Below are positions 33,041 to 44,056 of a stretch of 64,000 nt of DNA, in pieces. This DNA is from Cryptomeria japonica (lineage: Eukaryota; Streptophyta; Pinopsida; Cupressales; Cupressaceae). The DNA is taken from contig NC_081414.1 of NCBI RefSeq assembly GCF_030272615.1, positions 826,240,896 through 826,304,895 of the forward strand, in the 5' to 3' direction. The position numbers were made by a program, and so were the translations under genes. How positions within the stretch are numbered: position 1 is the first letter of the stretch; each line of letters begins with the position of its first letter. Under the pieces are notes generated by a model, which ran no database searches, was not told where the DNA came from, and saw only the letters and a program-made list of their open reading frames with translations.

Positions 33041-36000
33041 CTAATCATGTGTGTCATCTTCAATGTCTTTATAGAGCATTTTGTATAAATCTTCCTCTTC
33101 CAGTTCGCCCCATCTTTGAAAGGTAGTAGGATCCCATTTGAGTATCATGATGGATATTTGCTTGTTAGGATGTGGCCTTCCATATTCTTTTGGAGAGCTC
33201 ATGACTTGTCGTAAATACATGGTTTGATTTAAAGTGTATTCTCCCATGCCTTTGTCTTGAAATTTGCCTTTAAGTTCACCTTGTTTTGATGTCGAAGGTT
33301 TCAATGACTCAGGGTCAATGTATGTCGAAGAACGAACAGCCTCACGATTACTGGGAATGATGGTCTCTGTATGTGATCTCAGGTTATTGCAATATATGAA
33401 CGGATTAGGATCACCGTTAACTGTTACCTCGACTCCATTATGAGGAAACTTAATGCATTGATGATATGTCGATGGGACTGCCCTCATTTCATGAATCCAA
33501 GGACATCCTAGCAATATGTTATAAGTGAGATCTAAATCCAGGACCTGACAAACCACATCCTTTGTAATTGGCCCAATTCTTAGAGGTAAGGTGACTATGC
33601 CCTTGGATGAGCGTTCTTCATCATCATATGCCTTGATGGTAATTTGATTCTTTGAATTCATAGCTTTATCGGAATATCCCAATTGTTTAATGGTGCTCAA
33701 TGTACAAATGTTTAGACCAGCTCCTCCATCTATCAGGACTCGCTTTATTCGATGCTTGTGTATGAAGGCTTCTATATGTAATGGTGCATTATGTGGCTGA
33801 CTTATGGAGGCGTCATCAACTTCTGTGAATGTAAGGGAATGTGGAATGGAAAGGTATCCCACCATGGCTTGAAACTGGTCCACATTCAGATCAGTAGGAA
33901 CGGCGGTGTCTCTTAAGATTTGGTCAAGAATAGCTTTATGAGCGAAGGATATACGTAAGAGCTCAAGGATGGAGATGAGCGCAGGTGTCTTCCCTAACTG
34001 TTCTACAAGGTCATACTCAGGTTTGGTTGATGAAGAAGCCGTATTTTTAGTTGAAGCACCTGGCAAAGTAATTTTACCTTGACGAGTTGTAACATGACAT
34101 TCAGAGGTAGGTTCGGAAAAAGATCCAACACCTCTTAGAACAATCTTGGGTCGTTGAGGATGATTCTCAGGGTTTTTGTTTTTGATGGTAATAGTAGAGA
34201 TATGATTATCCATCAAGATATGATTGATAGTTGAGTCATAGTTGTAAGGTGCTCTAGTATAGTTGGCCTGATCATCTGTGACTTGGGCTTTTCCTTTGTC
34301 ATGCTTTGGGAATGGTTCCTTAAACATCTCATGTTCTTGATTAGACGAATGTCCCTCAATCTCAATGTCACCTCTATCAATGAGATCTTGCATGATATTC
34401 TTCAGTCGATGGCAATTTCCTGTCTTATGACCCTTGCTCTTATGAAACTCACAATACTCATCATCATTCCACCAATTTGGTTTGACCTTTGGTTCATATG
34501 GAGGAAAATCTGGAACTGTGATCACTTTGTTTGCCACTAGCTTTTTGAAGACTGATTCAAGTGGTTCTCCCAATGGGGTGTACTTCCTTCGTGATCTGGA
34601 AGTTGTTTGAGTATTCACTTGATTGTTTGTAGAACTTGATCCAGAAAAGATGAACTTGGGTCTCACTATATTGGCATCAACAACACCATCATTGACTGTG
34701 TTCTTGTTTTTATTCCAAAATCTTGGCTTGTCTTTTCCTTTAAAGTCATCTTTGTTTTCCTTGAATAGCTTGATGACTCCTTGTTCAATTAAGACCTTTT
34801 CTGTTGCTAAGCCCTTTTCAATAACATCCTTGAAGGTGGACAAACAAGCTTTCCTTAGATCATAGCCAATATCCTTGTTAACATTTTGGGTGAACATCTC
34901 TACCATTTGTTTTTGTGGAATTTCACAAGAGCATCTGCTGGCTAGATTTCTCCATCTTTGTAAAAATGATGCAAAATATTCTCCCTCTTTTTGCTTGGTG
35001 TTGCACAAAGTAGTGACTGATATGTCTGTCTCTATGTTGTAGGAGAAATGTTGAATAAATTCCTCTGCTAAGTCACCCCATGACTTAATACCAGGAGGTA
35101 ATTGAGAGAACCATTCCATAGCTTGATCGCCTAAGCTTTGTGGGAATAACCTCATCAAATATGTTTCTTCTGCCGCTACCTCTATGCAAGCTGTGAAAAA
35201 TTGTCGTATGTGTGCCTTGGGGTCTCCTTTTCCTCTATACTTGTCAAATTTTGGCATCACAAAGTGTGCCAGAAATGGAGGCATTGGAATGCTCTTATCA
35301 AATGGATAAGGACATATGTCTCTCATAGTGTATGTTGGTTTTGGTGTACTCATGTCCTCCATTTTCTTTTGTAAATCTCTGATTTGTTGCTCCAAATTAT
35401 TCTTAGGTGGTGATCGATTTCTTGTAGCATACCCCATGTTTGGGACACCAATTTGAGGAGGAGCTTGTTGCATGTATGGATGATATTGATCATAGACATG
35501 TTCATATGGAGGAGGTTTATATTGATGTGGCATATAGGGAGCACTTGGTATAGCTTCATGTTGAGGAACCCCATATCTATTTTGTGCATATATACCATAT
35601 TCTATAGGCACGTCGGGTTCTATTGTGTTGCCCCCAAATTTGACATGAGGTTTCCTTGTGTCCAAATTTTGAGCATGCCTTTGAGTGTCCAATTGTTTTG
35701 ATTGATCCATAGCTTGAGCATGTGATTGAGCATATCTGTCTGCATAAGACTTCCATAATGGTCTACGAAGGTAAGTATCATATGTTTGACCATGTGTATG
35801 TGGGACTTTTGGTTTTTGAAGCAAAGTTGATGGTGATTCAGGTACCATATGCGATCCTCTATTTCCTCCACTATTGGGTCTCCTTTGATCCATGTTGGAG
35901 TGAGTTTGTTGCGAGGGTCGGTTTCCAATAAGTTGAGACATGTCAAAGTCATGAGGTATTTTAGCTCCACTTTGTGCCATCATGTGTAAGAAGTATTGTC

Positions 36001-36295
36001 TATCCCTCTTCATTATCTCTTCAACCAATCTATTGAAATGAGGATTCATTATGGATTCTTCTACATCTGCTGATTGTATTGAAAAGTTGTCCACATTGTC
36101 ATTGTGTGTAGCCTTGTTGTTTGTAGTGTCTGCGTTTTCCACATTTGGAATGTGTCTATAAACATCCATGTCAGGCAATGTAGTGTGCTCAGGATTGAAA
36201 AATAAATCATTGTCATACTCATAAGAACTCATGTTTGCGGACTCTTGAGCTTCTTTAGCTTTTCTCCTAGATTTTTGAAGACGGGTTTCAACCAT
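33041..36295 (-). CDS. G1 gag-protease, open over 1,084 codons
   Basis: A long uninterrupted frame starts ATG 36295 (MVETRLQKSRRKAKEAQES). Residues ~345-500 are the Gag capsid region (YLMRLFPQSLGDQAMEWFSQ). Near residue 613 a zinc-knuckle-like CEFHKSKGHKTGNC has spacing CX2HX4HX4C. Near residue 853 the aspartic protease reads VLIDGGAGLNIC, with the flap/hydrophobic part YNILLGCPWIHEM. Gag packages the RNA and the protease matures the polyprotein. The N-terminal 330 residues are Gln/Tyr/Pro-rich and specific to the lineage. It ends at TAG 33041. This is the only large fully open frame of the window. Confidence 0.93.
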   Translation of the reverse strand: MVETRLQKSRRKAKEAQESANMSSYEYDNDLFFNPEHTTLPDMDVYRHIPNVENADTTNNKATHNDNVDNFSIQSADVEESIMNPHFNRLVEEIMKRDRQYFLHMMAQSGAKIPHDFDMSQLIGNRPSQQTHSNMDQRRPNSGGNRGSHMVPESPSTLLQKPKVPHTHGQTYDTYLRRPLWKSYADRYAQSHAQAMDQSKQLDTQRHAQNLDTRKPHVKFGGNTIEPDVPIEYGIYAQNRYGVPQHEAIPSAPYMPHQYKPPPYEHVYDQYHPYMQQAPPQIGVPNMGYATRNRSPPKNNLEQQIRDLQKKMEDMSTPKPTYTMRDICPYPFDKSIPMPPFLAHFVMPKFDKYRGKGDPKAHIRQFFTACIEVAAEETYLMRLFPQSLGDQAMEWFSQLPPGIKSWGDLAEEFIQHFSYNIETDISVTTLCNTKQKEGEYFASFLQRWRNLASRCSCEIPQKQMVEMFTQNVNKDIGYDLRKACLSTFKDVIEKGLATEKVLIEQGVIKLFKENKDDFKGKDKPRFWNKNKNTVNDGVVDANIVRPKFIFSGSSSTNNQVNTQTTSRSRRKYTPLGEPLESVFKKLVANKVITVPDFPPYEPKVKPNWWNDDEYCEFHKSKGHKTGNCHRLKNIMQDLIDRGDIEIEGHSSNQEHEMFKEPFPKHDKGKAQVTDDQANYTRAPYNYDSTINHILMDNHISTITIKNKNPENHPQRPKIVLRGVGSFSEPTSECHVTTRQGKITLPGASTKNTASSSTKPEYDLVEQLGKTPALISILELLRISFAHKAILDQILRDTAVPTDLNVDQFQAMVGYLSIPHSLTFTEVDDASISQPHNAPLHIEAFIHKHRIKRVLIDGGAGLNICTLSTIKQLGYSDKAMNSKNQITIKAYDDEERSSKGIVTLPLRIGPITKDVVCQVLDLDLTYNILLGCPWIHEMRAVPSTYHQCIKFPHNGVEVTVNGDPNPFIYCNNLRSHTETIIPSNREAVRSSTYIDPESLKPSTSKQGELKGKFQDKGMGEYTLNQTMYLRQVMSSPKEYGRPHPNKQISIMILKWDPTTFQRWGELEEEDLYKMLYKDIEDDTHD

Positions 36296-38479
36296 GAACT
36301 AGGTGTTTGACCAAGATGTGTGAGACTAGATGAAAAATGGAAAGAGTATGGAAGACCAAGAGTTGGATGAAATGTAAATGAGTATGAAGTGTACTTGCAA
36401 TGTCCAAAGTGTAAGACCAAGTATGTATGTAGTAGAGTAGGTGTGACTTCCAAAGAGAGGATAGTTTCCCTTGATGAGGTAAGCTGACCTTGACCCTAAG
36501 TAAGACCAAATGAGACCCAAAGGTAAGAAACCTTGATGAGGGACCACTTAGCAAAGTGTAGTTGTATGTAGTATGTTGACAAAGTATGATGAGGACAAGC
36601 AAGTGACCTTTTGACTCAAGTTTAGACAAGTATGAATGTAAAATGAGATGTGAAGCAATGATGGACTGTATGAGACCCAGAGATAGGTTGAATGCTAGAT
36701 GAAACCTGAAGAAACAACCTAGGAAGCTCAAGTATTCTGAAACTGATTTCTCTTATTTACTGGACTGTGAAAATTTTCAATCCTGGACACAAACGCTTCT
36801 GTATACTTCACAGACGCGATTTCCAGATACAGACATGTCTCTGTTCGACACAGACGCTTCTAAACACACAGATGCTATTATGCCCTTCACAAACACGCTT
36901 AGATGACTCAGACGCGGTTAAAACAGACACAGACATGTTTCCATAAACTTCATGCAATTTTTCCAATCTGTGAAGTTGTTTTTGCTATGACCAAATCTGA
37001 CTGTGTGACTGTTTTTCGTGACAAGAGGACACAATGTTGATGAGGACTCAATGTTTGCAAATGTTTAGACTCCAAAAGTGTGTTGTTTGATGTAAAATGT
37101 TTTGCATACACTTGAAGACACAAAAGACACAATGTTTTGCTGTTTGGTCCTGAATGTTTTGAATGTTTTAAAATAAGTCAAGCACAATTCTTATGGTTGG
37201 CCAAGACAATAGTTGTTGATCCCACATGGGGTTTTACCCCCGAGGCTACGCTATTCAGAGCGGATACTTAGATGCTTGACCTCACTGGCTCCACCCTTGG
37301 CACTCACTTCTCGGGTCAGCCAAGCATCAGTCCCCATGAAAACTCCCCATGGCGAACTTTGTATCTCTACTAAGAACCGTATGTGTGTGGGCCGCTACCA
37401 GAGGTCCAACCTCCTGCCCCAACAACTAGAAGGATTTGGGCCTCTAAAACAAAATGGTGCTAGTAAGGGCATCCGCTCGTGTGGCCATACATGTGGCACT
37501 TTCAGATCTGTAAATACAGAAGGCTCCTAGCCGGTAGGGGTTACGCCCTACAAATGATCAAATAAATTTGATCAAACGGGTTTATGGGGAGACATAGTGT
37601 CGGTATGAACTAATCAGCACACGTTATTCATAGTTTTCACCATGAATACATTTGATTATAGTGGTTCGGATGAGGTGGGTTTTCCTCGCTACCACTTGGG
37701 TCATCCTCTTCTCACTAGTAGTCCTAATGACCACACGGGAAGACAGGCCCTCTAAAGATTAAACAAAAAGAGCCTATTGCTCAAGACACAAAAGACAATG
37801 ATTCAATTTTAGTGCACTAATGGAAGTGTTTGCTAATCTATGAAAACAAGGTACACAACAAAATTTCAAAACCCTAGCCAAGGACCTGTAACAAAATTTG
37901 TTAGTAGTTTGGGTTGTTTCAAATGATCACCCCTTCCTGCAAGCACACAAGTTAGGTAAATTTTAGAAACCCAAAAGACTTTGTGAAAGAGGGGCCTTCA
38001 ACCAAAATGTTTTAGCTTCCAAGGCGAGCTGCACAAACTTAGTTAGCTAGATCTGATAGGGTTAGTCCAAAAATAAACCAGATCTGAAACCCTAAGTACG
38101 AAATCTGAAAACCGAATCAATGAAAATTTGAAAATTCTGAAACATTCAAAATACAGACGCTGTTACCTACGACGCAGACGCATCTGTATGACACAGACAC
38201 GGTCAAAAATCACAGACGCCCTTATCGGACACAGACGCGATCAAAAACAACACAGACGTGCTTATAAAACACAGACGCTCCTGTCTGAGACCTGCAAAAT
38301 AAAATTTGTCAAAAACAGAGACGCGACTCCAATATCCGCAGACGCTCCTGAAAATCAGAGACGCGATCCGAAAGTTCGCAGACGCGGAAAAACCTAAAAT
38401 GTCGTCGAAAAATGTCCGTTCTGCAACTTCAAAAAACGCAAAATCTACAACAAAAAAGGTTAAATGCAAAGGGACAAGA
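36296..38479 (-). other. G1 leader between PBS and gag
   Basis: Non-coding in element orientation. It holds two arrays of GCGTCTGTG-like motifs (minus strand), at 36786-36945 and 38153-38390. Between them lies a GC-richer stretch with GGCCGC and CCGGTAGGGG passages (37200-37620), which may be structured. No extra ORF upstream of gag is evident. Open stretches on the plus strand here are short and unrecognised. Confidence 0.7.
38153..38390 (-). repeat. GCGTCTGTG motif array next to the G1 PBS
   Basis: About eleven copies of the motif (seen on the plus strand as CACAGACGCG, CAGAGACGCG and GCAGACGCTC) are spaced 15-30 bases apart. The same motif recurs at 36786-36945 on the minus strand and at 24389-24618 on the plus strand. 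Confidence 0.8.
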
Positions 38480-38497
38480 GTCCCACCGGGCGTGCCA
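38480..38497 (-). other. G1 primer-binding site
   Basis: On the minus strand TGGCACGCCCGGTGGGAC lies three bases after the LTR end, as is usual for gypsy elements. It begins with TGG, complementary to a tRNA CCA end. It differs from the G2 site, so the two Tat-like elements use different primer tRNAs. I do not name the tRNA. Confidence 0.8.
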
Positions 38498-38500
38498 AAA

Positions 38501-39289
38501 TGTGTATGGTGAAAATGGATAACAATAATAACAATATTGAAAGGCTAAATGAATTCAACCACAAAACCCTAGCCTAACAATCAACAAAGATCCACCATAA
38601 CATATGAAGATTACCTAAGACAATGCAAATCAAATGAAATCACAAAGATTATACCATCACATGTCCAATAGGGTTTTGATCTCCATTTTTCCTATCTCCA
38701 TTGATCTTGCTTGATATATTTGCTCTCAGATTTTATGTGCACAAGAGCTCAACAAAGAATGGAATGTGGTTGCAAGTAGGATCGTAGTGTAGTCAAGTCC
38801 TCCAAATTGTCGATTAGGTCATTAGAATGCTTGATTAGGGTTTGATAGTGAAGGAAGCATCTTCTTAAATAGAAGACACTATATGAAATGGAGGGATAAG
38901 ATTGAGAGGTGTAAAAGGAGGTCGGCTATGATTAGAGGGTAGGTAAAAGAAATAATAAAAATAATGAGAGGGGTAGGTAGTGTATGAATTAAGAGATGAA
39001 TGACATGTGTCATGGGTAGAAAAGGCTAATGAATTAATTAAATAAATAAAGATTTATTTAATTAATAGAAGAAGTGGGATAATTAAATAAATAAGATATT
39101 TATTTAATTTAGGAAAATGATAATTTAAATAAATAAATGTATTTATTTAAATGAGAAATAAGGCTAGAAGAGGATAAATGAATTAATTAAATAAATAAAG
39201 ATTTATTTAATTAATAGAAGAATTAGGCTTAGATAATTAAATAAATAAAATATTTATTTAATTAGACTGGACAATTTTAGGTGTCTACA
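38501..39289 (-). repeat. G1 5' LTR
   Basis: Near-identical to 23074-23861. The differences I see are AACAAAGAATGG versus AACAAAGAACGG and one substitution plus one inserted A in an 'aataataaaa' stretch. It carries the same five-palindrome array (about 39032-39262) and is followed by the CATAG duplication at 39290-39294. Confidence 0.95.
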
Positions 39290-39474
39290 CATAGTATTGA
39301 CTTTCCTCTTAATTTGACCACACTACTTTACTAGTGTATTGATGGTTTATTAGTGCAGATAGTAGTGGTATGAAAAACATGGATTTCATGGTACTAAAAT
39401 AAAAAAGCACACTATAAATATAGATTTGTCATACAATAATAAATATAGAGTTGTCATATTTAAGATTTAATTAT

Positions 39475-39737
39475 ATCTTTGAACTTACAATTAATCTATG
39501 AAGAGATTACGATAAAATAAATATATCATAAAAAAATAGAATTCAATTGTAACACAATTACAATGTGAACAAAATAACATTAAGAAGAAGATAACTAATA
39601 CAATGTTGTTTATGAAACCAAAATTGTATCAAATGTAGACAAATACAATGTTAAAGGGGCAAAGAAAAACAATTATCATGATTTAATATAAAAGAGTTCA
39701 CACAAGTAACACAAACTTACATGCATATAAATTTGAT
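39475..39737 (-). repeat. Direct repeat, right copy: transposase 3' flank
   Basis: This begins (in gene direction) immediately after the transposase stop codon at 39738-39740. It is nearly identical to 22543-22807. The first copy shows a few substitutions and single-base indels. Confidence 0.85.
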
Positions 39738-42700
39738 TCAACCTAATGTACCATTTGCATCCTCTCTCTTCTGAAATGCATCTATGATTGGCTCATGCTT
39801 TTCTACTGAAAGTGTCCACAATACCTTATTAGCAGGTCTACCTTTGTATCTTTCTAATTTGATGTTTTTTGCCACCACCAAATGAGAATAGTGTATAATC
39901 TTCTTTTCTGATTGGTAGTCTTCATAAGTTGGTAAGCCATTCCTTCTTGTTAAGTATTTGCGTAGCCATGTACCAACTACCACAACAGACCCAACTAGAT
40001 ACTGAAAACCATCATCATCTACTTGATCACATATCAACTTTTTCTTAAGTTCTACACATCTAGCTAGCCAATACTCAACCTCATCATCATTATCCTCAAG
40101 TGCAACAACAACATACACATGTCCTAGAAAAAACATTTAAGTACATGTAGAAATAAAACTTGTTAGAATTTATAATTCAAATATGTAATCATAAATTATA
40201 TGACAATACATAAAAATATATAATTTTAAGTTATAAATAATAAATTGAATTAAATTACCAGGTTGTATGAGGTCTGAAACACGGTCATAATCTTTTGATG
40301 CAAATGCATGATCAGGGTCTTCATTTCTTCTAACATCTTCATATTGTGTCTCAATAGGTGTTAAGGATTTGTGTTGTCATTCTTCGACCCATTTTGTATT
40401 CTCGCATTCTTCCCATTCACCTGCAACACAAAATTGACAAAAACATGCAAGCTCTCTAGTCCATATAGTCCAAGTGTTAGAATTAGAACTCTTAAATGAA
40501 TGCCATCTAGCTAACCCATTGATTGTATCACAATCATATCTTGCAAGGATATTCTCCTCTTTAACTAGCTAGAAGAAACATCTAATTATAGAGTTCTGAC
40601 TTGATCCTACGGATAAATTTTCACTACACCAATCCACAATTGCACTTGCATTTTTAAATTTAGCCTTTTGAATTTGAGTTGCTCTCTCGAAAGGGCTCTC
40701 TTAACACATGCACCGGCACTGTCATGTTCTCCTTTCCCATGTCCAACCTCAAAAAAACTCCACATGTGTTCGATATTAGTTTTCTTATGAATCCTACTCA
40801 ACCAATAAAACATTCTATCATTCTTGAATTGCCCTGTGCAATTATCAGACCATATTAGATGTTGTGTCATATGAATTTCTCTCTCCCTCAAATTCTGAAA
40901 AAAGGTCTTGAAGCAAAATTGGACAAACTTAGATGAGTGTAATTTATTATCACTCATATAGAAATGGTACTCTCTCAAAATTTTGCAATCCTCTTCTATA
41001 CTATCTGGTGCATGCCTATAGACAATATGGACAAAAATCGATACTTGCACTGAATTGTAGTATTGTGATTGGACCTCATCTTGTGGTGCAAGCATGTAGT
41101 TCTCTACAAAGTCAACAACCAAAAGTATACTACCAACAGGAAATGTATCCTTACGTATTCGAAACTGACCATCGAGCCATCTAGCATTTTGAGTGTGTTT
41201 AACATATTTAGGTACGATGTTACTCTTGAATTCACTCATAAATGCATGAACACTAACTTTTTCAGTGATTAGATCGCATCATTGTCCAACCTTTCCATCC
41301 TTCATTGGATGCTCAACAGTTTTAAATCTTTTAACATCAACTAATTGCTGTCCAAAATCATTTGAAAGATTTTCATGGAAACAATCATCCAACAATGCAA
41401 GATTGCCACATATATCACATACACCAGAAACACATGCATTGAAAAGAAAATTTTGTTCATTTAGTGGGTTGCAAAACAAACTTGAAATAAATTCCTTTAT
41501 AGTTTCAGGTGGTATATTTATACCACATTCTTGGAACATTCCATTACTATGCATGGTAACACGTATATATCGAAATACATCATAATGGTAGCGAAATTGA
41601 ACATGATTTTTGCAACATTTGACTCTTTCCTTGTTAATTCAAACATACCAAGGTTTACACTTTTCAAAAGACCTTTGATAAATGCTAATAGTCAACACCT
41701 TATCATCCAAAATTTTTTTATACAATTCAGTTCGAGTCATGTCCAATAGGTGTTTTGGATGTGGATCATGAATTTTTGACCCAACTCTTAATTTAAGAAC
41801 ATCTCTAACATTAGGTGATACTCTCGTATTATCGTGCCATAATTTTTCGATCAAATTTTTGACTCCACTAGTAAGTTTCATATCAGACCTTGGTAGTCTA
41901 CCACTAAAAGTCCACAATTTTTTTGTTGGATCACTTTCAAAATTAAGTCTTCTTTTTACAGCTCTTGACAAAGTTTTGCGATGAATATTAAGATATCCAC
42001 TTATGTTACTCATCATCTTTTATTAGAAGTCGTTTGACTTACTAAAGTTGTTGTTATTGCCTGTTGTGCCGCATTTTTATCTTTAGAATGACTTTTCTTT
42101 CCAATTGTATCAAAGGCAATAGCAACAGTCGATACAACTTGTTTTAAAGACTCGTCCTTCTTCTTGGGTTTGACAAAAAAGCCTAACTTCTTCATCACTT
42201 TTTGCATTTTAGTCATTTTAATTAGTTGTACCATTAATTGACATTGAAACCCTAATTTCTTATTATAAAAAAGAATGTCTAAACAATCTATTTGCATGTG
42301 TCCTAATCTGTCTCCATGAAACCAAGCCAAGAAGGTTGTCTAGTACATCACTTTTAATTTCAAAAAATTTATTCATTTGATTATCATTCAAACATGTTTC
42401 ATTTTCAATTGGTGTTTCCATGTCTACATACACATTATTGGTTTTAGTTGCAGGTGGATTTTCAATTTCATTTGGAGTTTCAAATTCGGTTTCAATTTCA
42501 GTTTCAAGTTGAGATCTAGTTTCATTTGGTGTTTCAATTTGGATTTCAATTTCAATTTCAACTTGAGTTCTAATTTCATTTGGGGTTTGATTTTCAATTA
42601 GAATTTCATTTAATAAGTAACCTGCTTCTACTAAATCACCAATTTCTTCATGAGAAAAAAATATAGGGCTGTGAAGATATACATGTATCCAATAATGGAT

Positions 42701-42920
42701 TAGAAGATGCACCTGAATTAAATGGTTCTATTGTGTTTCCTTTGTCAGCATTTATAGTCTCATTGATGTTCTCCTCTTCTAAAATGATTGTGGAACTTGA
42801 AGCTCCTTCTCTCGTTCTTGATCTTCTCTCTCGTTGACGCATTGCCTCCTCCCTATTTGTTGTAATCTTCTTAGTTGTCAGAACCTTCCTTTTCCTCTTC
42901 TTGTGTTGATTTGATCCCAT
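39738..42920 (-). pseudogene. Transposase gene of the DNA transposon, DNCTGQFK/GHGKG type
   Basis: The gene is minus strand. ATG 42920 gives a Lys/Arg-rich start (MGSNQHKKRKRKVLTTKK). The N-terminal 300 codons pass through several frames. From 42016 to about 40675 one frame with two stops (41639, 41279) holds the core: VVDFVENY, SDNCTGQFKND and VGHGKGEHDSAGACVKR, giving plausible catalytic D residues at positions 43, 132 and 173 of the piece starting at 41239. After a 1-base shift the frame continues with CFCQFCVAGEWEEC, and a 135-base GT-AG intron (40124-40258) joins it to a last exon ending at 39738. Similar DN..GQFK...GHGKG proteins occur in eukaryotic transposons. Sola is my tentative family. 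Confidence 0.72.
40124..40258 (-). other. Intron near the 3' end of the transposase gene
   Basis: Donor CCTG/GTAATTTA and acceptor TTTTTTCTAG/GACATG. Splicing joins SDLIQPG to HVYVVVALED in frame. The intron is AT-rich and contains stops in all frames. Confidence 0.7.
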
Positions 42921-43079
42921 GGCTACACCAAAATTTGAATTCGAATCGATCTCCTTACCAAATCAACAAAAAGACAAAAAAAGAGAATGATTAATCAAAA
43001 CATTCTCTTTGCAGATCGTACCTGTCAGGCAATGATTGAAAAATCATTAAATCATTGGGATTTGTGCTTGTGGGACATA

Positions 43080-43215
43080 TTCTGGCCCAACAAATCTTTT
43101 TAGAAATGGGCGTCCATTATTGAATGAAACAAACGCCTGTTTCCCTTTCAACGGTACAAAGCGAAACGGGCGCTTGTTTTTTGAATTTAAAAAACAGGCA
43201 GCCATTTGTTAAAAT
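43080..43215. repeat. Subterminal palindrome cluster, right arm
   Basis: The cluster contains ATGGGCGTCCAT (about 43108-43119), AAACGGGCGCTTGTTT (about 43162-43177) and AAACAGGCAGCCATTTG (about 43191-43207). The last two repeat the left-arm block order at 17412-17471 with the middle palindrome lost. Orientation is the same in both arms, but the boxes are nearly palindromic. Confidence 0.65.
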
Positions 43216-44056
43216 TAGGGGCAGGAAACAACCCTTAGCTTTGTTTTTTGCTTTGGGATAGGCTTGGTGGGAACAATTCTATGCTTGGACCTCCAAAAAA
43301 ATGACCAAGGTAAAACGACATCAGATTTCTACCTTGGTCTAATTTTTTGAGGGCCTTTCTAATTGAATTTTTTGACGAAACAAAAACCCATTAGAGTTTT
43401 CAGCGTCTTGATTTCATAAATGTAAATTTCATAGTGATAAGATTACTTTTACTATTTTTGTATTATTTATTAATCAAAAGTGGAACCTAAACCTAAAATA
43501 CCAAGGTTCACTAAAACTTTAATAACTTTTTTGTTTTTAGGATTTTAGAAAAATAAATTATATGACATCAATCTACATATAATTCTTTTGAATATTAAAA
43601 AAAAAATTGAAAAATATGATATTTTCATCAAATTATGGTGGTCGTACACCTGATGTTTTGAAAATATACTTTATTGTCAGTTAAAAATTAATTAAAAAAA
43701 AATATTCAATAAAAAAATAAGCAAAAACATTCTCATCAATATTTGGTGTCTTAGGTATCATTTCCTAATGGATTTTCAAAAATTCATTTATTTGCATTAA
43801 AAAAGGGTGGTTGTACACGTGTGGTATGGTCCTGAAACAAGCATTTTGAAAAACTGGTTTTTAAACATGCCTAATAAAAAGGGATTTCTAGCATGTGGGT
43901 ATTAAAATAAATTACATATTTGAAAAGTAGACTCTGAGCACTACATTTTCTATTACTGAAGGTTTTCGAGATTCAATCTCTAAGTGCATCAAATTTTGAC
44001 ATCAATTGACGGAAAATTTGAAAACAAAGAAAACACTTCCACTTTTTGCCCAAAAG
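43216..44056. other. Right-arm non-coding region
   Basis: AT-rich, with no coding content seen. A GGTGG(T/C)(T/C)GTACAC box occurs at 43637-43649 and 43806-43818. Confidence 0.6.

Larger units (their letters stand above)
23074..39289 (-). mobile_element. G1: full-length Tat-type Ty3/gypsy element with antisense PMD gene
   Basis: The element is 16.2 kb and is read on the minus strand: 5' LTR 38501-39289, PBS, 2.2 kb leader, and gag-protease-G-patch-RT-RNase H-second RNase H-integrase (36295 down to 28772). A 4.9 kb 3' region follows, holding an oppositely oriented plant-mobile-domain gene, then the PPT and 3' LTR 23074-23861. The TSD is CATAG. The two LTRs look almost identical: I see two substitutions and a one-base indel in about 788 bases, so insertion was recent. 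The pol frame has six internal stops, no frameshift, and a mutated RT catalytic residue, so this copy cannot be autonomous as read. The dual RNase H and lack of a chromodomain indicate the Tat lineage. Confidence 0.95.

Noticed and set aside
33041..33043. Programmed stop readthrough between gag-protease and RT of G1
   Set aside because: The position would suit it, but five further stops downstream make ordinary decay the simpler reading. Kept only as an alternative.
43637..43818. Two GGTGGnnGTACAC boxes as ends of a small element
   Set aside because: They are in the same orientation with no flanking duplication. Probably an internal repeat of the transposon arm.
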